Assembly: GCF_001540865.1 (NCBI RefSeq)
Contig: NC_033629.1
Span: forward strand, 12,177,607 to 12,241,606
Length of the DNA: 64,000 bases
Source: Ananas comosus
Taxonomy: Eukaryota; Streptophyta; Magnoliopsida; Poales; Bromeliaceae
Direction: 5' to 3'
The notes under the pieces were generated by a model. The model was not told where the DNA came from. It was given only the letters and a program-made list of their open reading frames with translations, and did not search any database. The first letter of the stretch is position 1, and each line of letters opens with the position of its first letter. The translations under genes and the position numbers were made by a program. Below, piece by piece: positions 35,841-47,200 of the stretch.

Positions 35841-38800
35841 ATGTTCGCCGCAGCAGCAGCTCGGAGCTCGTGGTGGCCGCGGCGCGCGCTCGTGATCCGG
35901 ACCCCGACCCGCGCCGCCATCGCCGTCGCTATGGCCTCTTCCTTCTCCGGCATCGACGACTCCGCCGCCTCCGCGAAGAGGACTAGGGTTCCGGAGAGCT
36001 CGGACGGGGCCCGAAGCGCTGGAGCCGAGGAGGGGACGAAGAAGAAGGTGGCGGTGGGCACCCACAACGGGAGCTTCCACTGCGACGAGGCCCTCGGATG
36101 CTTCCTCATCCGCCGCACCTCCGCGTTCTCCGCCGCCGACGTCGTCCGCACCCGAGACCCCCAGGTCGCCGAATTTCTACTTCGCTCTTTCCTCTCATTC
36201 GATCTTGTTTTGAACCCCTACATCTCTCTCTAAGAACTGAAATGTACGAGGAATGGTCCCTGTGCTATTTGCAGATTGCGATTTGGTCTCTGTTCTTTAA
36301 TATCTAATGTTCTTATAAAAAGATCAATTGTTAGGGCTTCACTCACTTAAGACTTTTATTTATTGGCTAAATTACAGAAAATCCCCATGTAATAACCCGC
36401 TTTTTCACTTTTCCCCCCTGACATTTAAAAATTTACACTTTGCCCCCCTGTAAAATAAAAAGTATTCACAAGGGGGTTACGGTATGTAAAATGACCATTT
36501 TGCCCCTCGCCATTGTCGTCTTCTTCCCCATCTTCCTCAGCCGCCCTCTCGTTCGGCCGCGATTCCCACTCAATCGGTCGCGATTTTTCTCCATTTCCTT
36601 CTCCACCTGCTCTCCTTCTCCTCCTGCATCCTCGCCGCCCTCGATTTCGGTGACAGTAGGAGAAAACCGAGGTGGGCGACAGTAGGAGAAGGGCAAAGAA
36701 GGCGAAGGCGAGGCGGAGGAGGACGGCGAAGGCGATGTGGGTGAGGGCAAGGCAGTGGAGGACGGCTAGGCGGCAAGGCGGCTAGGCGGCGGCGAGGCGG
36801 CGAGCCGGAGGGAGGCGAAGCAATAGGGAGATGGCGGAGGGGTATTTTCGGCATAAAAATATATTTTTTAACGGAACCCTAACGGTAGGGGGTGAAGTGC
36901 ACATTTTTTATTTTATAGGGGAGCAAAGTGTAGGTTTTTAAATGTCAGGGAGGGAAAGTGAAAAAGCGGGTTATTACAAGGGGGTTTTCTGTAATTTAGC
37001 CTTATTTATTTATGTTTTCTTCTGATGTTCGGGGACTCAAATGCAATTTATGTGAATGTTTATTGACTAAAGCGTTTAAGTAAAAAAGGTTAATGGACCA
37101 AATTGCAACGCCAGGGTAGTACAGGTATACTCATGTATTTTCCCTATCTCAGTAATGGAACCAATCTCAGTTAACTTTGGAATTATCCATGTAGTACTTG
37201 TCGGAACTTACCAGTGAATGCGCATCTGTCTAATAAAAGCTTACAACATTTTCAGTAGCCATCAAGTTCCAATCTTGAAGCCGTCGTATCCACTAACGAC
37301 AATGTGGGTCTATATTCGCTATGCATATCAGAGTTGAGTTAGAAATTACAGGATAGTTCGAGTTTTGAACTTTTAGGCAGTGAGTAACTGCGTAATCCTA
37401 GTATGCTATTGTTTACGATGCACATGAATCAATTCCTTCGTGCGTGTACATTTATGATCATGCATTAATTTTAGGTTTTTAGAGTTGCTTCTGGTATTTT
37501 GCAGGTTCTGGATACGTTGGATGCTGTGCTTGATGTTGGGGGCATGTATGATCCCAGCAAATGCCGTTATGATCATCATCAAAAAGGCTTCAGCGAGGTC
37601 TTTGGGCATGGATTCAACACCAAACTTAGTAGTGCGGGGCTTGTGTATAAGGTACCGTTATTCTCTACTTACTATTTGAGGCAAATGATGATTCACCTAC
37701 CTACCTAAGTAAGATGATATCCTATCACATCTTGAAATAATGATCCTATGTTGGAAAGTACGACTCTTATTCTTATACTAGTAAATATAGTGTTGGCCAT
37801 TGTATGCTACTTACCCTTCAATCATCAGTTATTAGAAGTTGGGAATTGACTCATCAAACATTTTTCTCGTACTACAGTATACATAATGGAGACAACTTTT
37901 TAAGTTGGAACTAACCAAGATATTGAAGTCACGGTGACCAACTACATATTGACTACCTAAAGAATGACTAGAGTATTTCAATTGAAAATTGATACTTTTC
38001 TTGTCACTAGCTAAATCTAATTATCACTTGCTATGCTCACACTGCAGAATACTGAAGTGATATAATGTAAGTTAATCTGTTCTATATGATGGAGAAGAAG
38101 TTCTAAATAGACTTGACTGGAAGTTGCACTGAAAAAACTTAACAGTAATGCATTACCGATTAGATCACTTCATTCTGGGGGTCTTGCTTGTGGAGTTCCG
38201 TGTATGCAGAGGGTCCATATATTTGATCCCAAATTTACTTTGATCTGTTAGCAATTTGATGCCAGCTTAATGTCTTTTTTGCAGTATGATTGTCTTTTTG
38301 ATGTTCTTTTTTTCTTTCTATTTTTGTTCATTTACTTGCTCTAGTTTTTATTTCTCACTTCTGATAATTTGCTCTGAACATATGCTTCTGCTTTCGGTAC
38401 TTGTAGGCAATTTCAGAGCAATTAATGAAAGGGTGGCTTAAGAAAGTGAGATAAGGAGTGAATTCTGGGAGCCTACTAATTTGTTCTCTCTTTTTTGTCG
38501 TAGCATTATGGTAAGGAGATAATTGCAAAGGAGCTTCAGCTTGATGAAGACCATCAAGATGTGCAGCGCTTGTACCTTGCCGTATATAAGAACTTTATCG
38601 AGGTACTAGTTCTGAATGTTGTGGAAGCTCAATAATGTCCTTCTTCCTCGGTCATCAAAGAAAGCTCTATAGTTTGGTAATAGAATAATGAAGTCCACTG
38701 CTGATGTCAAGTATTTTAGGTTCTGTGTTTATTACAAATAGTTGATTATTCATACCTTGTGCATATTTGGTTTGGTCTAAAATGGTAGACGTTGAGCTTT

Positions 38801-40724
38801 TCAGAGTTTTGTTACAGCACTCTTTCTATTCATAATCAAGGGTAATTGTTTGTAACTTATCCATAAATAGGAAGTATTGTGATCTCTCAGTTATCTCTTT
38901 TTTCTCCTTAGTCCGATCGAAATTTCCTAGTACATCATATTATGTTTATTTTGTTAGTGTAGATTATTCATATTTGATTCAGTAATAGATAATATGTTCT
39001 CTGTTGTAACAGGCAATTGACGCCATTGATAATGGTATCAATCAATATGACACAGATCAGCCTCCGAAATACGTGAATAACACACACTTATCTTCAAGAG
39101 TTGGGCGGTTTAATCTCGACTGGATGGATCCAGATCAGTCCTCTGAGAAGGAGAATGCGGCTTTCCAGCAAGCAATGGTTCTTGCTGGCACTGAATTCTT
39201 GGAGGTGAGAAAGACAAGTATTTTGCACTTTCTCTAAATTTTGTATTATTTCAAACAGTTTTTAGAGATATTAACATGTATTACCCTCAAAATTTTATTG
39301 TCTGTAGGTAATTTCTTTTACCCATATTCATTTGTTTTAATTGAAGTAAGAACTTCTCACCATTACCGTGAATGACAACTTTGTTTTCTGGTTTAATTGC
39401 CAGAGTGTTCGTTTTCATGCTAATTCGTGGTTACCTGCACGATCAATTGTTATGGAGTGTCTATCATCAAGAGGAGATATTGATCCAAGTGGAGAAATCG
39501 TAGTTCTGAATAAATACTGCCCTGTAAGTGTATTACTTTGTGTTTTAGTTTCTAACATTCTGCTATGCAATTTTAACTATACTCGTCTAATCATCCCTGT
39601 GACTCCTATTCTGCTTGGTTTGCAGCATTTCTAAATGCAGCATTAGTTTATTGTATCATTTTTTTCTGATAAATTAGAAGGCAGAATTTCAACTTTCTGT
39701 TTGTCTACTTCTTGGTTTCCAGTTTTTCTGAACATATTGTTCAGATGGCCTCATATGGTTTGAATTACTTTTAGTAACGAGTCTTCTCTTGTTTCTGTTG
39801 GTTCCCCATGAATTCAATGGTCTAAACATGTAAAGTGGTTCTCCTGGAGATAAGAATCAGTGTTGTACAACTTGAGTTTCAATTAAGTATCTATCACTAA
39901 TTATTTCAGACATTAATTTTGTTATATACAAATTCTGATGAATGTTCATTTATGTCGTCCTAGCCATGGTATTTATGGTTAAAAATGATCTTTTGCATGT
40001 AAGTTGTCCCCAAAAAGTGTCATTAAATCGTACACTGCTTGAGCTATCTCCGTAATCTTTTACAGTGGAAGCTCCATATATTTGAGCTTGAAGAGGAACT
40101 GAAGATTGATCCTCCAATCAAGTATGTCGTATACCAGGTGAGCTTCGAATGCCTATTTTTCTTATTTATTTCATATTGGCTTAAAAAGGTCGATGGAGAG
40201 TCCTTAGGCATTTGCTATAAAAACATTTTAGCAATAACTCAGCCCCAGGTTATGTCTTGTTTGTCGTGCTGGGAGCTTCTACAAAAGTGTTGCATGAATA
40301 GAGCATTTTTTAGGAGCTCCGTTGCTTAATTAGAAGCTTCAAATTGTAGCTTTTGCTCGTAGGATCCTAAAAGCTCATTTCAGCTTCTCTTCTCGGAGCA
40401 AAAGCTCTTAACCATTTTGTTTGTCTAGCGCCTAGCCGAGAAACTGTTCTTGGAAGTTGCCACTTACACATTTCTTGATTTTGGTAATGTAATATGCAGG
40501 ATGAGAGAAGCAAAAATTGGCGTGTGCAGGCAGTCGCAGTTTCTCCTGATAAATTCGAGAGCCGGAAACCGCTCCCATTACCTTGGAGGGGCTTGAGAGA
40601 CCATGATCTGTCCGAGGAATCCAGAATTCCGGGTTGTGTGTTTGTTCATATGAGCGGATTCATCGGCGCAAACAAAACCTACGACGGAGCCTTGGCTATG
40701 GCGAGAGCTGCTCTCAAATTTTGA
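35841..40724 (+). CDS. MYG1: MYG1-type exonuclease (UPF0160), DHH-superfamily
   Basis: Seven exons, all phase 0: 35841-36164, 37505-37651, 38504-38602, 39013-39204, 39404-39523, 40066-40137, 40500-40724; 392 aa. The N-terminus (1-30, Arg/Ala-rich) looks like a mitochondrial presequence. A second in-frame ATG at 35931 (MASSFSG) could give a nuclear/cytosolic form, as known for animal MYG1. Metal-binding motifs are HNGSFHCDEA (75-84), YDHHQKGF (130-137) and RFHANSWLPAR in exon 5. MYG1 is a 3'-5' RNA exonuclease that coordinates nuclear and mitochondrial RNA processing in animals; the plant role is inferred. The gene is full length for the family. Intron 1 carries a Mutator-like MITE. The small upstream SINE may mark the promoter edge. 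Confidence 0.95.
36365..37001. mobile_element. Mutator-like MITE with GC-rich cargo in MYG1 intron 1
   Basis: GGCTAAATTACAGAAAATCC at the left is mirrored by CTGTAATTTAGCC at the right. The inverted arms extend about 100 bp (TAACCCGCTTTTTCACTTT, ACATTTAAAAA). Both sides carry the identical 9-mer TTATTTATT, the target length of Mutator transposons. The interior (36490-36850) is strongly GC-rich and unlike the arms, as in Pack-MULEs, but I do not recognise a captured gene. Confidence 0.85.
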
Positions 40725-41498
40725 TCCGAGCTAAAATATGGCCACCGTACATTTTTTCAGAGAAATAGTGGAATGTTCTTCACCGAATTACCAAAGTCTT
40801 TGATTTTGATCATAATTTTGTTGAGGTATTTACATGTGAAAATCAATGATTTTGCAGGAACACATATATGTAAAAGCCCCTAATTTAGCAAAGCATTCGA
40901 GAAAAACGATTCTGCGGCAGCTAGAAAAGCTTGTAAAAGGAAAACTCCAACACTGCTTCATTTGCTATTTGAAGTTGCTGCTCTTTTACTCCGCAAACTG
41001 CGAAATGGCTTTAAGTTTATCTTTAATTTAGTGTTATTTTTTTGTCATAATCTGCGAAACGTTGTTCATGTTACTGTTTTATAATTCCAAAAGTGTATTT
41101 TGTATTAATTTCGTTGTATTCACTTCATCAAATTTTGGCACATTAATTCAAGGGTAAATGGAAGAAAAAGAAAAAAAAAGAAAAAACACCCAAATCTGTT
41201 ACGGCCTGAGTCCATGCCGAATCATCAGAAGCGCCTAAATCAAAACACATATTAATCACCCCTAACTAAGTATTTGGATCCAACTCGATCTAATCCAGTG
41301 AAAGTTCAGAAGGATCTCTCTTTTTTTTTGTAATATTATGATGTTTGTAGCCAACATAATTATTCAGTAAAAAAAGATGTGTATTTTTCGATCACTCTTC
41401 ATTTCCTTTTGAAGAGTTTAGAGAAATCAATCTAACGACTTTTGCCAAAAGGGGCGTCACTCACATCTTAAGTCTTATTAAGGTTCATCAGTTCCTAA

Positions 41499-41861
41499 GC
41501 CACCGTTTGGTTCGGGGTTAAGGGGTGGAATAATCCACCCCTTAACCCCCAATTTATACCCAAACACCACTCTTTTGGGGTGGGGTTAATAAACCCCACC
41601 CCAAACCGGGTTAATGGGGTTTACTAACCCCACTCCCCCTCCCAACTTTAACCCCGCACGCATCCCGAGCTTTCACCTTTTTCTTCTTTATCAATCATTA
41701 TCTTTTTATCCCACCTACTCCAACCAAACATTTTTTTTCACTATCCTAGACTAACTCCAACCTCCAACCAAACACAAAAAAATTTTAACACCATTTTAAC
41801 TCTGAACTTAATCCTATCCTTGGAATAGCTACTTTTTCTTAACCCCAAACCAAACGGGGGC
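41499..41861. mobile_element. Tourist-like MITE with TAA target duplication
   Basis: The left end GCCACCGTTTGGTTCGGGG and the right end, read in reverse as GCCCCCGTTTGGTTTGGGG, are inverted repeats. TAA flanks both sides (41496-41498, 41862-41864). It holds a perfect 15-bp-stem palindrome at 41514-41549. 363 bp. Confidence 0.85.
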
Positions 41862-42668
41862 TAAGATTTCTAGGTCCACTTTATCTATTCCTTTGCTTTG
41901 AGATGCGTCTTATGAAGATAAATCTTTAATTGCTGTGAAATATTACAAATAATAATACTGTTCTGAGATTCGAACTAAATGATTGGGACGCGTCTTATTT
42001 ATTCATACGCGTTTTGCAACTTTCGATGTGCTCACCTAAAATAACCTCTCATTCATTCATTATAAAGGAAAGGCTAATATACAGAGAAACCCCTGATGAT
42101 GTATAATTTAGATAGCCTTCTTATAATTTTACATTTGTCTTAATAATACTTATGCTCATATTTTTTTTTTTTTACTCCTAAAATATTATAATTTAAAACT
42201 TAACTCCTCAACTACACATACTTTGGGGTGCATTATAGGGTAAGCACAGAGCATGAGTAAAATTGGAAATTCACATCGACACTTTAAAATTGCACGGCCG
42301 ACAATTCCCACTGAAACCAGATCTAACCCCACACGTCCTGCACGAATATTAATACCATTCAAATAATAAAATAAAATAAAATACCCCAATACTAATAATA
42401 ATATTATTAATATTATTATAATTATTATAAGGGATAGTGCCACAAAGATGTATAAATATGGGCCCATACATTGCTGTGGGGGTCTCTCTCGATTCACCAA
42501 AGCTTATTCAACAAATTACCAAAAAATAAAATAAAATCTCCTAAATTGTATTCCACTCATAGCCTCTTTTATAGCTCCTTATGGGGAAGGATCTAAATGA
42601 TCTTTTGGTCAATGCTTTATATTACTTTTTTGAAGTACTTTACTGTCTATGGACTTCTCCCTAACGAA

Positions 42669-42673
42669 GAAAA

Positions 42674-42703
<30 letters not shown>
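42669..42703. repeat. (AAAT)n microsatellite
   Basis: About nine consecutive AAAT units. Confidence 0.9.
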
Positions 42704-42704
<1 letters not shown>

Positions 42705-44218
42705 AATATGCAATTTAATAAGCTCTATTGTGTACTATATATTATTCACATACATTTATTAGTGGAGTATTGCTTGCTCCACAATCCAACATAAATTGTA
42801 ATCCTATCGCTAATTCATCTAAAGCTCTTTTTTTTCTCAATTCAGGTACTTAGCCTTCGCGATACTAAGGTTCAGATCCTAGAACCTCAGAGCTGGTTAG
42901 GATTCCGCTAATTTATTTATTCCTATATCCAATTGAATTGATACACCGATTCAAAGGAAATGAATGCATTTCCACACTATAATAAATAAGTTAAGTGGAA
43001 TAGATAGAACATTAAATCAAGCCACATCACTTATTCTATTCTACGAATCTTACGGAACCTGTTCGTGGATGACATGATATACTTATTTAATAGAGTCAAA
43101 ATGTTAGAAAATCTCCTTTTTAGGAAACTTTAAAGGGGAAAATGACCATTGGAGAACATAAGAGGAGCTAATACAGGAGGGGGATTGCAAGGGGGAAGTT
43201 TCCCCCTTGCGTAGTATTAATAAAAAGATAAACTCCCCGGGGGTTGTTAAGGGGGTGCGGCACCCCCTTATACACCTAACTCTTAAGATCTGTCCTTTAA
43301 GGGCAATTCAATACCCTTAAGCTATATAAAAATAATAGTTTTTAATTGCAGATTTCAATATTACATGCAAATATAAGAAGCTAAATGTTGTTAGCATATC
43401 ATATCAATGTGAAAGTATCATTTTATTCCTAAGTAAAATTTCTAGTCTTATATTATATAATAAAACTAGCATGAAATATATTCCATGCGGTATAATTGTT
43501 AGAAAGAAGATTTGTTTTACTAATAAATCAGAAACTTAGGTTCTTGACAATAATTTTTATTAGGGAAATGATTAAGTTACTTAAATCGACTATACAATTA
43601 GAACTTTTTTGGTTATTATTTCAATTGTTATTAACACGCGACTGTTAAATTAAATTTTTTTAAGCTTTACATGTTATCAAAGGTTAAAGTGCGGTTGTGA
43701 AATGTAATTTGGCTAAAGTTGAAATAGTCATTAGACATATTTTCTTACTGCCACATAATAATTATATGCTTGTGCAACATAAAAAAAGAAAAAAATGAAG
43801 CAATTTTGGGGTGCATATTATAGATATTTTCAAATGTCAAGGGATGGAAGAAATAATCTGACAAACGACGAGGGGTTTTTTGCAATTTGACGTTCTATAA
43901 AATTCATCATGGCCGTATCCAATTGGTTTTGACTAAATCCTTCTTTTACTTATTAACCCCGTGCACGCACACCAAATTTTAGGCGCAAAACCAATTCTTA
44001 AATTAAATAAATAAATAATATAAAAATATAAAAATAAGTAAATATAATAAATATAATATAATAATAAATAAATACCCCCACCTCCCACTCCACACTCGAC
44101 ACACTGCAACCCTATAAACACACCTTCGCCATTCCCCCGTAGCTTCATCTCCTTCGCAAATCTCAAAGGAGAAGAAGCGGAGAGAGAGAGAGAGAGAGAG
44201 GGGGAGAGAGAGGCGACA

Positions 44219-47200
44219 ATGGAGGTGTTCTACTACCTCGTCTTCGGGGCGCTCGCGGTGGTGGTGGCGGTGTTGGAGCTGAGCAAGACGAGCAAGGACC
44301 GCGTCGCCACCTCCTCCGCCTTCAACTCCTTCAAGAACAACTACCTCGTCGTCTTCTCCCTCATGATGGGTTCGTTCCCCCCCTCCCCCGATCCCCACCC
44401 CTCCTCCCCCTTTCATTTGAACCCGATCGCGTTCGCAACCCCCTCCTTGTCCGATCCGTGTTGGACACTCGGTCTTATCTCGAAAACCCTAGGAATTCCA
44501 ATATAAACGTGCAAAATGTGCATAAAGGGGTGTAGAAATGAGCTGAATAGGCTAAAATTCTGAAAAGATAGCGGCTTTGTTAATTTGCTGTATGGTTCCT
44601 GTCAGATCTGTATTGAGGTGATCTGATTTGTTTGATCTGTTTGGTTTTATGGCAGATTATGTAATGAGGTGGTCGTTTTGGGTGCTGATTTCGTAATGTA
44701 GGATGAGATGGGTCTCGCAGTAGTGTTCGTGTTATAAAAGACAACGTTTGGACTTGAGATCTGATTGATATAATAGGAGAGATCGGTTGTTTTGTCTTAT
44801 TTGAAAAAAAAGAAAGGATTTTTTTTTTTTTGATCTAATTTGTGTGATGGTGCCAATCCATCTTAGAATTGATGGATAAGGTCATTACTATGATGCCAGA
44901 GGTCACGGATTCAAGTCCGGGTTGTGCTAATATGGGATTTTGGGGTTTCTACGGGCTACATGTAAAAATGTAAACAAAAAAAGAAAAAATTGTGGCACAG
45001 TGTTTTCTATATGAGACAAATGCTTGAGACCCACCCAGAGTGTAGTGCAGTTTGAGATCGCCACTCAAATTTTGAGAACAACGTAAACCTCCTTGAATAA
45101 TCTGTTTTTGCTCCACATAACCTAGTCAGGAGGTGGTTGTCGGTCTCAAATTCATATTTTTAGGTCGTTTTATCTCATTCTCAAGGTTCGAATTGTGATC
45201 TCAAATTGCTCTAACCTAAAGATTTGGTGGGGTCTTTGCTTTATTCCCTATTTATTTTCTTATGTTGGTTTGAAATGGTCTAACTTTGGCTTGTTTGTTG
45301 TTTGGGGATCAGCTGGTGATTGGCTACAAGGCCCTTATGTCTACTTCCTCTACAGCCAATATGGTTTCGATAAGGGAGACATTGGTCGCCTATTCATTGC
45401 TGGTTTCGGATCTTCCATGCTGTTCGGGACAATTGTTGGTTCTCTGGCTGACAAACAGTGAGATTTTTTTTTTTTTTTTTATTTACCTAGTGAAATTACT
45501 TCATTACTGCATAATTACTTTTTTTTTTTTTACTTTTGATTTACCTACTGATGCAAGTGCAACTGAACCTGCTTATGAACATGGTTAAGTGTTCTCCAAT
45601 TTGTTAAAGAAAATAATTCATAATCTCTTGGTGTCAGTTTTTTTAGCCTATTTATTCATTGGTGCACAAATATTGAAAAGAAAATCATAGAAAACTTTTG
45701 TACTCCGTAAATTGTTCGAGTAATTTAAGAATCTTATCAATTATATTGTCAAGTAAATCATTTTATTGTCTTTTGCAACTTTTGGAACTAATGAACTGAA
45801 AGGGGAGCAAGGTAATTACGTCAGTAGTTACCTTTTAGGATATTACTTTTATATACCTGAACGGTTAAATATGTATTTTAGCAGGTAAATGACTCTTGAA
45901 TTTAGGTTGAATTGTGAATCTTTAATCCTAAATTCTTATGCTGAATTCATTCATTCTAATTGCTGAATTTGTGGTTATGGTTATAACAGTTTTGTTAATT
46001 TATTATTTGGAATTGCAGGGGTAGGAAGAGGGCTTGCGTTACATATTGCATAACTTACATTCTTAGCTGCATCACTAAGCATTCTCCTGAGTACAAGGTT
46101 TTGATGGTGGGGCGTATATTGGGAGGAATAGCAACATCTCTACTGTTCTCGGCCTTTGAGTCATGGCTTGTTGCAGAGCATAATAAGGTCATAATTTGAC
46201 AACTGATTCTACACTTTTCATTGCTGTGATTCACTATAAATGCTGTGTCATTTATTGAACTAAAGTGGTTCATTGGATCTATCTTTTGATCTTGATCACT
46301 TGCCTTTTACTTTTCTGATATTTTAGGTTGATCGCTTATGCTTGTGGCCTTCTACCTGATATTTAAAGTTGGCTAGTTTCTTCTCAATTTCAACATACGA
46401 AATTTAAAATTAACCATTGCTATTACATGTCATTCTTGTTATTTTCTGCTTCGGTCATATTATGTTGCTCGCCTTATGTAAATATTGGGTTGTATCTAGT
46501 ACTCAACTTGCTAGTTTCCAGCATCTTCTCTGTCAAAATAGTCATGTTCAGGATTTGGTGTATACTCTATATTTGACTATTCTATTTAAATAAAGAACCG
46601 AAAATGGAAAAAATGTTTGTGATTAAGAAGGATCATCAGGGTTTGCTGATTAAGAAGGATCAACAGGATTGGTGGAATGATGAGAAACATTTCTATCACC
46701 AAAAAACGAAAACAATAGCAAAACCAGAAATCTATGCTGTGTATAATGAAATTATAGCAGCATTGATTTGACTTCTGTAGCGATTTTGATTCAGCAGCTT
46801 GCAAAACTTTTGAGCTCATTGTTACGTTGCTCTTATGCCCATTTAAGAATTACATAAAATTGCAAACAGATGTTCACATAGGAGGTCAATAATTACCATG
46901 TTCTCCATAGCGTTATTGACGTGACATGTCTGTCTAGAGTGATATGCAGGTATATGCATGTCGGGTGTCTCTGGTTGCTTATGGTTCATAATCAAACTTG
47001 ACTTCTAAGACTAGAATGAATGCCTGAACAGTTGATTGCTTAGATCATTTTAATTTGTGTATTTGCTGCATACTAGAAGATCCTTTGCCCTAGTAACGTA
47101 TGTTAACTGACTTCTCCATTTCTCTTTTCCAGAGGGGCTTTGATCCACAATGGCTTTCTTTAATTTTCTCCAAGGCTATATTCCTTGGGAATGGTCTCAT

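Larger units (their letters stand above)
40725..44218. other. Spacer between MYG1 and the MFSD5-like gene
   Basis: MYG1 3'UTR to about 41100, a Tourist-like MITE (41499-41861), an AT-rich region, an AAAT microsatellite (42669-42703), three G/C-run palindromes (43187-43270) and the MFSD5-like promoter with GA-rich leader (44178-44205). No protein gene recognised. Confidence 0.6.

Noticed and set aside
36466..36854. GC-rich overlapping frames in MYG1 intron 1
   Set aside because: They lie within the Mutator-like MITE; low-complexity Pro/Ser/Arg composition and no recognisable protein.
44003..44416. Minus-strand frame over the MFSD5-like first exon
   Set aside because: Complement of the MFSD5-like leader and first exon with Gly-rich repeats from GA/CT tracts.
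44875..44995. Possible extra tRNA or SINE with GGATTCAAGTCC box
   Set aside because: A B-box-like word and A-rich tail exist, but no cloverleaf and no target duplication could be found; left uncalled.
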